Source: Sapria himalayana
Taxonomy: Eukaryota; Streptophyta; Magnoliopsida; Malpighiales; Rafflesiaceae
DNA length: 64,000 bases
Assembly: GCA_029783825.1 (NCBI GenBank)
Contig: JAREIK010000742.1
Location: forward strand, 89,922 to 153,921
Reading direction: 5' to 3'
Under the pieces are notes generated by a model. That model saw only the letters and a list, made by a program, of their open reading frames with translations. It was not told where the DNA came from and did not search any database. A program made the translations under genes and the position numbers. Shown here one piece after another: positions 1 to 12,800 of this stretch. Numbering within the stretch: the first letter of the stretch is position 1; every line of letters starts with the position of its first letter.

Positions 1-90
1 CTTCTTCTTCTCCTTCTTCTTCTCCTTCTTCTTCTCATTCTTCTTCTCCTTCTTCTTCTTCATTTTGTTCTTCTTCTTCTACTTCTTCTT
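1..90. repeat. TTC array, 3' tail of LINE-A (cut by window edge)
   Basis: Almost pure TTC/CTTCTC repeat. It joins the 3' end of LINE-A directly, so on the minus strand it is the start of that element's GAA tail. Its full length lies outside the window. Confidence 0.85.
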
Positions 91-1021
91 TTAAAAGGTT
101 TTTTAATTATATATATACTCTCTCTTTTGGTGGAGCAATACCATTTCTTACAAGCTAGCATACTTCCCTTTATCCCTTTACACCTTGTACCCATCCTAGA
201 CTACCCGTTAAATACCCTTACAACCCTTTCCTGAATCACCATGTAAATATAAAACAAATAAAATAAAATTCTGTGTTAGCCAATCTTTATCGTGCTTGTT
301 TTGAGTCCAACATGAGTTGTGTCTTAGAGTCTTCTATTTTGCAGTTTTTCCAGCTCCCATATAGTGATGAGGGCCCTTCTCTCTTTGTTCATTATGTCAT
401 CTTCTTTGTTTTCTCCCTCTTTCTTAGAACCTTCATGCTCCTAACAACTTTTTGATTTATATCAGCTTTTATCTACTTGTGTTCTACTTGTTTACCTGGC
501 TGCTTTGTGCCCCTAGCATCTTTTCCATAATTTTGACAGCAGACCCCATTTTTCAAACATTATAGATGCTTACTATAACCACACATTAAATACATCTTAA
601 CAGACTTCCAGAAACTAACAACCTTCAACTTTTTATATTTAATAACAAAATTATTCGCACACTAAAATGGGCAAAATTTGCCAGGACCTCCAATAAACCA
701 GAAAAATAGCAAGCTAGAACAAAAAAGGAACCAACTTACCCCATTCTGATTCTTATATACATTCCTACTCTATCCAGTCTCCACTTCACCTGAGAAAGTT
801 AGAGCCAAAACAACAAAGCAAATAATCCAAAAAAAACTAGATTAAGCTATAAATGCTTTTCATTGATTAGTCTCTCCTCAGGACCAGGGAGACTTTATTC
901 TTTCCTTAGCCTTCATCTGCACTTTTACCAAAACAAGCAAACAGAAACTGCAAGTAGTTGTTAATATATATATATGTATATTCCCTTTTTATATCAGCAA
1001 ACCCCCTGCTAGTTTTGTTTT
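91..1021 (-). other. 3' UTR of LINE-A
   Basis: Non-coding DNA between the ORF2 stop and the GAA tail. It holds the box CCTCAGGACCAGG (plus strand, 876-888), shared with LINE-B, C and G at a similar distance from the ORF2 stop, and the 3'-terminal box at about 91-175. I see no reading frame of note here. Confidence 0.75.
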
Positions 1022-3103
1022 TTATGCTTTTATCTTTTGAATTCTAATATATGGTAAACTTTTTTTGTCTAATTCGATTAAGCCTTTAACCTTTTCCAAG
1101 ATACTTTTACCATCAAACTCTTATGTCCCTTTCTTCATACCTACCTCTGCCACTTTATCTACCAGTGCATTTACCTTTCTATATATGTGCACTATTTCAC
1201 ATTTTAATTCTGTTAATGATTTTTTGATACTAATAATTTCTTTCTCAAATCTCCAAAATTCCATTTTACCTCTTACTAGGTCAACCAATAATTTTGAATC
1301 TACCTGCACTTGAATATTTAAGATGCTATTATCCTTACAAATTTTCAAACCCTTGTGCAAGGCCATAATCTCCGAGTGTAATGCCGAGGAAGCTAGACTT
1401 CTCATTGTAAAAGTTTTTATCACTCCACCCTCTTCATTTTTTATTGCTCCTCCTCCGCCCGCTACTCCCATTTCCCTTTTAAAACTTCCAACCGTGTTAA
1501 GAGCTAGACCTCCTTGCAGATGCTTATTCCAGCTTGTGATCTTCATACTTGGCATTTTCCCAACAATTGTATTTAGACCCCATGCTTTTTTCCTATTTTC
1601 ATCTAATCCTATGCCTCTTATTTTTATCGGGTTGTGGGCTAAGATAAATGAGCATTCTTTTTTGATCTCTGCTAATATATAATCAACCCTCATTTCATCA
1701 TTTTCATATCTACTTTTGTTCCTAGCTTTCCATAAACATTGTACTGCTATATGCGGAATATAATCTCTTAGCCATTTTAGGATTATGTTCTTTGTATGTT
1801 TTTGTGACCAGTTCTTCATCTTGTCCCTTAGACTTCCCGTGCATCTTTTTATATCTGCTTCTAATTGTAATTTTTTCCATAATTCTATCGCTATTTTTCT
1901 GTTGAAAATAAATGATTCATGCTTTCTCTCTCTTACTTACAACATTCACATCTAGATGCTAAACTAATACCCTTCTTTTGAATATTGACATCTATCGGGA
2001 TCATGTTAGAAAGGAGTTTCCATAGAAAAAAATTTATTTTTTGTGGTATCTGCTTTGCCCATACTTCTCTAAATAGCTCCTATGATGGTTTTCTCTTACT
2101 CACCAATAATTTGATACGTTTTATTGTAAAATTGTCATGCTCACTCAAAGTCCATTCCCACTCACTGTTGGTTAGAATTGAATGTTTTTCTACAATGTCT
2201 CGCTGACTACACATTAGTTTCCAGCTTTTTGATGCTTTCTTTGATTCTTTAAATGCCTTGTCTTCTAAACCATACCTAGCCTTTATATATGCCGCCCAAA
2301 TACTTCCATTCTCTTTAAGTCTCTACTAGTTCTTACAACCCAAACTTTTGTCATATCATTTAGGCTAGTAATGCCTAAACCCACCTCCTCCTTCGAATAA
2401 CATAGGTCGCTTCATTTTTTCAAATGTAATTTATTCTTTCCATCTTTTTCCCCCATAAAAAATGTGTCATTTCTTTTTCTAATTTTCTTATAATCTTTTT
2501 TGGTGGATGAAAATATATCAACGTGTGTGCCAGCGAACTTTGTAATACATGTGTAATTAGCGAAATTCTTTCAGCCATGCTTAGTAGGTCCTCTTTCCAA
2601 CCAGCAATTTTTTTTCTCATCTTTTCTACTATGAAGGAAAGATATTCCTCCTTCACTTTTCACTCATATAAGAGGCAACCCAGATACATCAACACACCTT
2701 TCTTTTGTGCAAAACCTATAAAATTTGCAATTCTTTGTGCTATATTTTCTACTTTTTTGCTGCTAAAATAAATTGACATTTTTTCTTATTTAGCATTTGT
2801 CCTGATTCCTCTTTCAGCATTTGCAACAGCCTCATTAATATTTTCATAGAACTACTGCTGGTGTTTGTAAATATGATGATATCATCCACATATGCCAAGC
2901 AGCTTACTGTAGGAGTGTATCTTGGCTGTTTGTATGCAAGAATATTTCCCACTTTCACGTGCTCCTTCAAATTTACTATGAATAGCTCTAGATATATATT
3001 TAATAGTCAAGGTGAGAGGGGGTCTCCTTGTCTCAACCCTCTTGAGAGTTTAAATTTTTCACCAGCCTGCCCATTTATCAGGATTCTAACCCATGTGCTA
3101 GCA

Positions 3104-3150
<47 letters not shown>

Positions 3151-4948
3151 CTATCAAGAATTCTGAGAATCCTATTGTTTTCATTATATAACATAGAACA
3201 TTCCATTCAACTCTATCAAAATCCTTTGACAGATCTAGCTTTAAAATGATGTTATGTCCTCTTACTTTTACCCCTATCTCCCTTGTTAATTCTGAAGCTA
3301 AATTTATATTTTCCATTATCAGCCTGTTTTTTACAAAGTCTACTTGCTCAGCTGATATGATAGAAGGAAGGATCCGACTCATCATGTTCTGAAGAACTCT
3401 GCTTAAGATCTTATAAATCATATTACATAGACTAATTGGTTTAAAATCTACCCCTTTCTTCGGGTTTGGTTTTTTAGGAATTAGTACTATAAAATAATTC
3501 ACCCATGTTTTTGTAATATCAGCACCTGCGAAAATCCATGAGATCATTGCAACCACCTATTTTTTAATTATTGGCTGGCTTCTTTGGAAAAATCAATTTT
3601 TCCAACCATCCGGCCATGTTGCACTATCTTTATTCTTGCTAAATATAGCCTCTTTCACCTCTTCTTCTTTTGGAATTTCTTCTAGCATCTTGTTGTCTTC
3701 TTCAATAACACCTTTTTCAATATTTTACATTAATGTATTCATTATTACTGTACTTGGCCCACATAAGTGTATTTCAAAAAAAAAACATCTAATTCATTTT
3801 TTATTTCCTCCTCCTTTTTTATCCATTCTCCACTAGCTTTTTTTAATCCTTTTATTCGATGCTTTTGATTTATAATTTTTATGGTAGCATTAAAAAATTT
3901 CGTATTTTTATCATCATCCTTTAGCCACTTGATTCTCGCTCTCTGCTTCCAAAAATCTTCATCCATATGCATTCTAAGTTTTATTTCTGCTTTAGCTTTA
4001 TTTACTTCTATTCTTAAGGCATCATCTTGTCTCTCTTCCTATTCTATTTATAGTGACATAATTTTCTGTTTAGTAACATGTATTTTTTTGTAACATTTCC
4101 AAAAGCTTTTTATTCCACTTACTTAGGGCCAATCATAAGTTTCTCAATTTTTTTGCCTGTATTTTCATGGGATTACCTAAGTCTTATTTTTCCCATGTAT
4201 CCTTTACTATGTTATCAAATTTTTTATGCATTCCCCACATATTCTAGAATTTAAAACCAATATGTCTCTTTTCGTTATTATCCAGCATTACTAAAAGTGG
4301 ACTATGATCTGAGCAGGTTCTATTTAGTTGTTTAACCTTTGTTCCACCTATATTATCTAACCATAGTAAGTTAGTAAGGACCTGATTAAGCCTCGACCAA
4401 ATTGTCCCCCTTCTCTTCCAATTATTACACCATGTGTAATTTGAGCCTAAAAAGTCCACTTCCAATAAATTTGCATTAGCTATGGCCTCATTAAATTGGT
4501 CTATAGCTATTGGGTCAGGAACTTTTCTTCCTCTTTACTCGTTCATATTTCTTACCACATTGAAGTCTCCAACAATAATCCATTAAGATTTCATAGCAGC
4601 TATCTACTTCATTTCTCTCCAGAGCTTCTTCCTTCCTATTTCTTACATATACCACTAAATAAATATACTTCGATCGATTTCCTATTTAAAGTTGACAATC
4701 TACTCGGTTTTTGAGAAAATTTCAATATCTATTGTATTTTTCCACATTACCCATATTTTATTATTCGAATTCGAAAAAACCTTATCTAGACCTATCATTG
4801 ACCTGTATATATCTATTTCATTTTTGTCAATCATTGGTTCAGCTAAAATAATAATTTTTAGCCTATACATTTTAATAAGATTTTTAATTCTATTTATTGT
4901 GAGGGTGTTCGCTACCCCTCTTATATTCCAATAAAGGCTATTAATCAT
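1022..4948 (-). pseudogene. LINE-A ORF2: endonuclease, reverse transcriptase, RNase H (broken)
   Basis: ORF2 polyprotein remnant for nicking, target-primed reverse transcription and RNA removal. The chosen start is the ATG at 4948, where other copies start with the same LYWNIRGVAN block. The N-terminal endonuclease lies at 4700-4948 and its C-terminal part, with GSNYTWCNNW and CSDHSPLLV, at 4244-4465. The RT palm at 3098-3556 holds VLIPKK, ISLCNMIYKILSRVLQ and KLDLSKDFDRVEWN. The catalytic block at 2749-2970 reads CLAYVDDIIIFTN. A zinc-finger-like RCECC remnant sits near 1945. RNase H at 1022-1510 reads LNTVGSF where other copies have LNTDGSF, so the first catalytic Asp is lost; HSEIMAL and VQVDSKL remain. 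Several frameshifts and stops interrupt it. A TA expansion sits inside the RT. Not functional. Confidence 0.9.
3107..3149. repeat. (TA)n microsatellite inside the LINE-A RT
   Basis: About 20 TA units. Other copies have a short natural TATATAT here (reading HLYIRS on the opposite strand), so this run grew from a coding seed after insertion. Confidence 0.85.
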
Positions 4949-4950
4949 AT

Positions 4951-6459
4951 CTACGTGTCTCTCGCTTGAGCCCTCATGGTGCATTTAGAGTCATATTTCA
5001 TTTCTAAATATTTTTTTCTATTTCATAGAGGTTTGCTTGAACTCGGTGGGGCTTGATCTACTTTTTTTGCAAAACTTATTTTTTTCTAGGCTTTTTTTCA
5101 GCCTCCTTATTTCTTCCAGTGCATTTTCCATGCTTTGTGGTATTAGCCTGGAATTCTATTCTTTTGTGGCTAGATCATAATATATTGCATACATGCCCAA
5201 CATATTCTCCTCCTTTTACATGCTAGTAAATGATCAGCTTTTAGCCTCTGATGGATCTTTTGATAAAAGGTCATCCTTGGCCCAATTAAATAGCTCTAAT
5301 TTTTTTTCAGTATTCATCTATTTTATCCCTACCCTTTTTCTTCTTTTAACCCTTACATCTCTTCTCCTCCCCTCTCCCTCTAGCATTTCTGCCCCCATTT
5401 TCACCTCCTCTAACTATATTTTAATCTCCTTCATCTTTCTTTCTCCTATCTCCATGTCTTCCCTAGACACCTCCCCTTCAATTCTCTCTTGATAATCTTC
5501 TAGTGCAACTCCCTTTTCATCTCCCTTCCTAAACTTCTCAAACCTTTCCCCATTATCCCTCTCCCTACCCTTGCTTCTCGCCCATTCTGTCTCTACTTCT
5601 CTCCCCCCCCCTCTTAATCCCTCTGCTCCCCTCCCTTATCAGCCTCCTCCCTTATATTTTATCTTCCTATTTTCTCTTCTCTAAACCCTCTCTTAACCCA
5701 TATTCTATCTCTCTTTTTCTCCTTAAAATGTATTAATTGTATCTTCCTTCATTTTATTCCTTACCATACAATATGCCTGTTCATGTCCCATTTTATGGCA
5801 GTTTAGGTAGTAATACGGTATAAATTCTAAAATAAAATCTACCAGAATCCATTGGCGAGATTATTGCCCACCCACACTCTTTGCGGGGCTATAGTTTTAA
5901 GGTCAATTTCAACACAAACTCTAGCTATCCCTGGCCTTGTCATACTTGATGTGGCTTCGTACAACAGTCATGGTTTGCCCAAACATAATGTTATAGCATG
6001 AAGAGCATGTTTATTATAGAGACAAAGTGGGAACTTCGGTAATGTAAACCATACCAGGGCATGCGATGACTCCTTGAAGGTAGAGAAATCTAGTGTTCAA
6101 TTGAAAATGCACATTGGGTAGCAAGTGACACTCCATGAAGCTGTTAACCAGACCCTTAGGAAGTCATCTTCCCCCTTTAACTATAATATCGTGTGCTTAC
6201 TATAATAATTCATGATTTTAACTTGCTGCCATAATTTTAATGAGGCAATGAAGTTGCATAGTATAGTGAATTCTAGTCTTCCATGGGAAAATTTCCCAAC
6301 AAGAGTTAGTTCGAATGGGGCAGTAAGCTCCAACATATCTTCCTTCGAAAATATCACTGCGAGGGCCTCATTTTTTGTGTCAAATGCTGGAAAAACAAGC
6401 GCGGGCTTCTTGAATATTGTAGAAAAAGATTTTTTTCGAGAAAAGAGAGCTAATTTCAT
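4951..6459 (-). pseudogene. LINE-A ORF1: DUF4283/CCHC RNA-binding protein (broken)
   Basis: Remnant of the ORF1 nucleic-acid-binding protein that packages LINE RNA. The start is the ATG at 6459. The first 90 codons are open and include the DUF4283 hallmark LVGKFSHGR. Downstream the frame is broken many times. The zinc knuckle near 5765-5820 reads YYYLNCHKMGHEQAYC, so its first Cys has become Tyr. The conserved C-terminal motif survives as KCTMRAQAR just before a TAG two bases upstream of the ORF2 ATG. Much of 5190-5760 is C/T-rich on the plus strand and codes a charged linker in this family. Confidence 0.8.
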
Positions 6460-6560
6460 CCAATTTAACCATCAAATCAAGCTTTTTCACACAAAAATGG
6501 TGGGTTTATCTTTCTAGAAATGAGACTTTCTCTTTCTAGAATTGAGAAAAAAGAAAATTC

Positions 6561-6723
6561 AAAAATATTCTTATTCTCCTTCTTTTTATTGTTCTTATAA
6601 TTTTCTCATTCTCCTCCTCCTCCTCCTCCTCCTTCTTCTTCTAGTTCTACATCTTCTTCTTCTGCTTTTTTTTTTCTTCTTCTTATGCTTAAGCTTCTAC
6701 TTCTACTTCGGCTTCTGCTTCTT

Positions 6724-6782
<59 letters not shown>

Positions 6783-7985
6783 ACTTTTTTTTTCTTCTTC
6801 TTTTTCTTTTCTTCTTCTTCTTCTTCTTTTTCTTTTCTTCTTCTTCTTTTTTTTTTCTTCTTATTCTTCTTCTTATTCTTCTTCTTATTCTTCTTCTTAT
6901 TCTTAATCTTATTATTCTTCTTCTTTTTCTTCTTTTTCTTCTTCTTCTTCTCCTTCTTATTATTCTTCTTCTCCTTCTTCTCCTCCTCCTTCTAATTCTA
7001 CTTATCCTTCTCCTTCTCTTTCTCCTTCTTCTCCTCCTCCTACTTCATCATCATCATCATCTTCTTCTTCTTCTTCTCATTCTCCTTTTTTTCTTCTTCT
7101 TCTTCTTCTTCTTCTTATTCTTCTCCTTCTCCTTCTCCTTCTCATTCTCCTCCCACTTCTCCTTCTACATCTCCTTTTCCTTCTACTTTTCTTTCTCCTT
7201 CTCCTTCTCCTTCTCCTTCTCCTTCTCCTCCTACTTCTTCTTCTTCTCCTTCTCCTCCTACTAATTCTTCTTCTCCTTCTCATTCTCCTTCTCCTTCTCT
7301 TTCTCCTTCTCCTTCTCTTTCTCCTTCTCCTTCTCCTCTTACTTCTTCTTCTTCTCCTTCTTCTCCTTCTTCTCCTTCTTCTCCTTCTCCTCCTTCTCCT
7401 CCTTCTCATTCTCCTTCTCCTCCTTCTCCTTCTCCTTCTCCTCCTTCTCCTTCTCCTACTTCTCCTTCTCCTACTTCTCCTTCTCCTACTTCTCCTTCTC
7501 CTACTTCTCCTTCTCCTTCTCCTTCTCCTCCAACTTCTTCTTCATATTCTTTTTCTTCTTCTTCTTCTTCTCCCCCCTCTTCTTCTACTTCTTTTACTTC
7601 TACTACTACTACTTCTTCTTCTCTTTCTCCTTCTCCTTCTCCTTCTACTTTTCCTTCTCCTCCAACTTCTTCTTCTTCTTATTCTTCTTCTCCTTCTTCT
7701 CCTTCTTCTTCTCCTTCTCCTCTTTTTCCTTCTCCTTCTCCACCTTCTCCTCATTCTCATTCTCTTTCTCCTTCTCCTTCTCCTGCAACTTTTTTTTCTT
7801 CTTCTTCTCCTTCTTCTCCTCCTCCTCCTTCTTCTTCTCCTTCTCCTTCTTCTTTTTCTTCTCATTCTTCTCCTCCTTCTCCTACTTCTCCTTCTCCTTC
7901 TCCTTCTCCTTCTCCGTCTCTGTCTCCTTCTCTTTCTCCTCCTACTACTACAACTACTACTTCTTCTTCTTCTTTTTCTCCTTCA

Positions 7986-8016
<31 letters not shown>

Positions 8017-8548
8017 CTTCTTCTTCTTCTTCTTATCATTCTTCTCCTTCTTCTCCTCCTCCTCCTCCTCCTCCCCCTTCTCCTTTTCCTTCTCCTTCTC
8101 CTTCTCCTTTTCCTTCTCCTTCTCCTTTCTTTCTCCTTCTCCTTTTCCTTCTCCTTCTCCTTTCTTTCTCCTTCTCCTTCTCCTTTTTCTTCTCCTTCTC
8201 TTCATTTTTTTTCCTTCTCCTTCTCCTCCTCCTCTTCCTCCTCCTCCTTCTACTACTACTACTACTACTACTACTTCTTCTTCTTCTTCTTCTTCTTCTT
8301 CATATTTGTTAGTTCTTCTTATTCTTATTTTTCTTATTCTTCTTTGTCTTTTTCTTTTTCTTCTTATTCTTCTTTTGCTTCTACTACTACTACTACTACT
8401 ACTACTTCTTCTTCTTCTTCTTCTTCTTTTGCTTCTACTACTACAACTTATTTTTCTTCTTCTGCTACTGCTGATGCTTCTTCTTCTTCTTCTTGTTCTT
8501 CTTTTGCTTCTGTTTCTACTTTTTCTTCTGCTTCTTCTTCTTCTTCCT
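6561..8548. repeat. 2.0 kb TTC/TCC microsatellite, tail of LINE-B
   Basis: Polypyrimidine on the plus strand, mostly TTC and CTCCTT. It has blocks of pure TAC (near 6726-6753 and 8252-8274), TCA (near 7047-7062) and TTA (near 7988-8015). Local higher-order repeats occur, for example a 15-base unit TTCTCCTTCTCCTAC repeated at about 7440-7520. It lies between the 3' box of LINE-B and the 5' end of LINE-A. The long Leu/Phe or Arg/Lys frames in it are not genes. Confidence 0.95.
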
Positions 8549-9818
8549 TGGAAAGTTTGTTTTATTAATATTAACCCTCTCTTTTGGTGGAGGAATACCA
8601 TTTTTACAACATACTTACTTGCTACCCATTACCCTTTACACCCACTATTAACCCATTATATACCCCAATCGAGTATCAATCTACTTAACTATTTATACAT
8701 TGATTTGATTAACATAAATATACATTTTACATGACTCATTATCCGTATGATCTACTTGTTATTATGTGCATGCTTTGGTTCTATAATTTTTTCCCTTTTA
8801 AGTGTATCTTTAGCTTCTTTCCTGCCTTCCCTTAGCCTTTTTTGTTGCCTCCCCATAGTCTCTTTTGCTTCCTTCCCATAGCCTTTTTTGTTGCCTCCCT
8901 ATCTTTTTTCCAGCTTCTATTATGTACAATAGAATCACACACCAGAGACATATATATTATGTTCTATGCCTACCCTTTTTTCCCTTTCCCCACCTCCCTA
9001 ACACATTTTCAATCAGGTTCACAAGTGAGGCAGAAAAAAGAAAAAAAACATAAAAAAACTTCATCAGATAGCAGGTCCTCCAATCCTGCCTTTAGATGCT
9101 TTCATCATTAGCTTTCATCATTAGTTATACCTTCCCTTCCTTTTGACTCTTCTTTAAGTGCTATTTTATGTTGTTGACATCTTATATGCTTTTTCTACCC
9201 TTTTCACCTTCTCCCTCCCCTTAACATATCAACCATATAAAATACATTCAGCCAAAATAGAAACTAATAAAAAATAAGAAAAAAACAAAAGAGGCAGCCC
9301 TTATCAATCTTCTGTCATCTTCCTCCCTTGACTCCATAACATATGAGGCAGCATCCACTAACTGATAGGCTGCTTTAGGCCTTGTTGTCATCTCTATCCC
9401 CTCTAGTCCATGTCCACGCTCTTATTGCTTCCACTCCCTACCCTCTACAAAAATTACAATTTTACTACATTAATTAATATACATGAAGCATATAGCCTAC
9501 AGACACTTTTAACCTTGCACCCCCATTTTCTATTCTACATTCCTTTCCTACTTCATAGTTGGCTGTTTCTTTTTAATGGGCAGAGTTTGAAGCTCCTTCT
9601 ACTATTGTCTTTCCTCGATACAAAGCTTGTCCCTGTTATCTTGATAGAAACAAATAGAAAAAAAATAGTACAATAATATAAACTTTTATTTGTCACCCCT
9701 CAGGACCAAAATGACTCTTTACCCTGGCCTTCCATTACCTGCATTTTCAAAACCCCCTATATCAATGGGCCTCCTTTGCCATAAGCTTTACGGCTCAAAG
9801 AAGTTTTATCACAACCCC
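8549..9818 (-). other. 3' UTR of LINE-B
   Basis: Non-coding. It contains the 3'-terminal box (8549-8625), a 23-base tandem repeat (8810-8901), a 14-base direct repeat CTTTCATCATTAG near 9095-9125, and the CCCCTCAGGACCA box (9696-9708). A partial second CCCCTCAGG copy lies near 9815. The 23-base unit and both boxes recur in LINE-C. Confidence 0.75.
8810..8901. repeat. 23-base tandem repeat, 4 copies
   Basis: Four phased copies start at 8810, 8833, 8856 and 8879. The unit resembles TAGCCTTTTTTGTTGCCTCC plus three bases. The same unit is expanded to about ten copies in LINE-C at 15692-15921. Confidence 0.85.
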
Positions 9819-12800
9819 TCAGGGCTGAGGTGCTTTGATTCTTCTAATATAAGGCAATTCTTTGCTATCTAGAATTACAATACCTCTGTATCTACCAGGT
9901 ATACCTCCTTCCCAATAATCTTGATAACCTCTATTTCGTCCTTCCTTGGCAAGCATATCTGCTAAGGCATTTTCCTCTCTAAATATATGTTTTATGGTAG
10001 AGTCTAATGTGTTAATTTTTTTCAATATTTCTTTCATTTCCTCTTCATATCTCCACATTACAAATTTTTTATTAATTAAACTTACTACTATTTTTGAATC
10101 TATTTGAATATCTATCCTACTTAATTCAATTTTTTACATATTTTTAACCCGTCTCTTAGTGCTAGTATCTTTGCATGTAGTGCCGATGAAGCTTGGTATT
10201 TTTTTGTGTATGCTAGAACTAACTTCTCTTTAGAATTTATTATAGCACCACCCCCTCCCGTTTCTCCCGTATCTCTATTGAGACTACCATCTGTGTTTAA
10301 TGTCAGTCTTTCTTTTGACTATTTTTTCCATATTATACCTAATGTCTTAAAGTGATTTTGTTGTTTTACTTTTAAATTCGAAAAATTCAATATATCTTTA
10401 TCTAGCTTTATTCCTAATACTTTAAAAGGATTCGATTCAGAAATTCTCATCATTTCCTTTTTTATTTCTTTCCAGATGTCCTCTATTATTATCTTATGCC
10501 CCTCAAACCTACTTTTGTTTTTGGCCTTCCAAATACACCAAATTTTTATCCATTTTTGAAGGCTGTGTTTTAAAGTGAGATGTTCATATTATATTTGTAT
10601 TTCTAATCCTAATCTTCTCTTTATTTCTGCTGCAACTAATCCTTGTGATAGTAGATGATCTATGGATTCAACCTCACTTTCACAACAATCACATCTAGAT
10701 ACTAACTGAATCCCCTTCTTTTTTAAGTTAGTGTCTATTGGTATGGTATTTGATAATACTTTCCACATAAAAGTTTTAATTTTTGTGGATTATCATTATC
10801 CTAGGCCCATTTAAATAATATTTGTTCTTCTTTCTTTTCTCTTATTATATTTTTAACTGATTTGTGAGAGAATATTCCTTCTGGATTTAACATCCTTATC
10901 CATCCTTTCCTAGTTAGTTTAGAGTATTTTTCAACTAAATCTCTTTGTTTGAGCTTTTGCACCCAAACTTGTGATATTTTGCTTTTATTCTTTTCGTTAT
11001 CAGTATCATCATTTATGCAATACTTTGCTCGCATGAATTCCGACCATAAGCTTTTATTTACTTTTAGCCTCCACCATCTTTTACTTACCCATGCTTTAGC
11101 TAATTCCTTAAGATTGATAAATCCCAATCCATCTTCTTGCATCAGAAAGCATAAATCTTTCCATTTCTTCCAATGTATCTTATATTCACCTTTTTTTTGC
11201 CCCACAAAAAGTTAGCTAATTCTTTTTCTATTTTCTTAATAAATTTCTCGGAGGTTGAATAATTATTAAGTTGTGCATTAAATAACTTTGTAAAACATGT
11301 GCTATTAAATATATGAGTTAATTAACATGTGCTATTAATTTTCTTTAAACATGTGTTATCCTCCCCCCCCCCCCCCCATGCTTAGAAGTTCCTCCTTCCA
11401 CCCAGATATTTTTTTTAAATTTTTTTATTAAATATTTTAAATATTATATCTTTTGTCTGCTCTCATAAATTGGACAGCCCAAGTAAATTATTTCTCATTT
11501 TTTCTGAGAGAATCATGTTATATTTTTAATTCTATGAATTAATGCTTCCGAGGATTTATAAGCTATCATGTATTTACATTTTCTTTTGTTTAGCATTTGC
11601 CCTGTTTCATCTTCCATGCATTTCAATAAATCCAACAGTTAATGTAGCGATCTACCCCCAACATTAGTGAAAATCACTACATCATTTGCATATACTAAGC
11701 AGTTCACCAGTGGTGTATTTTTTGGTTGTCTAAATATTCATATCATTCCCTTCTTAATTTTATTTTTAAGATTTATTATTAATAGTTCTAGATAAATATT
11801 AAATAACGAGGGAAATAGTGGATCTCCTTGTCTTAATCCACTTATCGGTTTTGCTTCTTCTCCTAATTTTCCATTTATTATAATTCTTACTCATGTATTC
11901 GATATGCATCTATATATTAAATCTATCTAGGCTTCAACGAAACCCATTTTGTGCATAGTGAAACAGAGTAAGTCCCATTCCACTCTATCAAATGCCCTAG
12001 ATAAATCTAATATTATCATTAGATTATGTCCTCTTGTTTTAGATACTATCTCTCTAATAATTTCTTTAGCCAAGCATATATTTTTCATTATCAATTTTTT
12101 TTTCATAAAACATGTTGGTTCTTTTGAAATAATTTTAGGTAGAACATGTGCTAATCTGTTTTGCAAAATTTTGGCCAATATTTTATAAATTAAATTACAA
12201 AGGCTAATTAGTCTAAAGTCTTCCCCCTTCTGAGGGTTTTCCATTTTTGGAATGAGAACTATATGAAAGCATCCCCAATTCTTTCCTATTTCAGCCCCGC
12301 ATAATATACAATGGAGGCTTTCATTAGATCTTCTTTTATTATATTCCAGTATTCCTAAAAAAAAAATTTATTCCATCCATTTGGACCTGCTCCACTGTCT
12401 TTGTTCATACTAAATACTACTATTTTTATTTCTTCTTCTTCAGGAAATTTGATTAGCATGTTATTATCTTCTAAAGAAATTTTGTTTTCTATACTTTATA
12501 AAAGAGTGTTTCCTTTATGACCATTTTCCCCACATAAATGCTTTTCAAAAAGATTTACAAAATATTTTTGTATATATATTACTTGTTCCACCCATTCTTC
12601 TTTATCATTTTTTATACCTTTTATTCTATGTTTCTGATTTTTCATTTAGATACTCGTTGAAAAAATTGTGTTTTAATCGCCTTACTTTAGCCATTTTATA
12701 TTTGCTTTTTGTTTCCAATATGTCTTTTCCATTAATAGTTTTAGTTTTAATTCAGCATGTGCCTTACTTAAGGCACTTCTTCTATTTGCATTTTGTTCTA

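Larger units (their letters stand above)
91..6560 (-). mobile_element. LINE-A, near full-length L1-clade retrotransposon, decayed
   Basis: A non-LTR retrotransposon of about 6.5 kb on the minus strand. In element order it holds a short 5' UTR, ORF1 (DUF4283 and CCHC), ORF2 (endonuclease, RT, zinc finger, RNase H), a 3' UTR of about 0.9 kb and a GAA tail. The 5' end carries two copies of TTTCTAGAA (6511-6519 and 6533-6541) next to the upstream array; B and G have a similar motif at their 5' ends. The 3' end has the box shared by the elements of this window (minus strand CCAAAAGAGAGAG then an A/T-rich run). ORF2 coding sequence is closest to LINE-F. There are no LTRs and no integrase. Target-site duplications cannot be defined because both flanks are microsatellite. 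Confidence 0.9.

Noticed and set aside
1065..1682. Plus-strand open frames across the LINE regions
   Set aside because: They lie antisense to better conserved RNase H, RT and ORF1 frames and have no recognisable domain of their own.
6542..8601. Arg-rich and Leu-rich frames in the 6561-8548 array
   Set aside because: Same reason: repeat translation in all frames.
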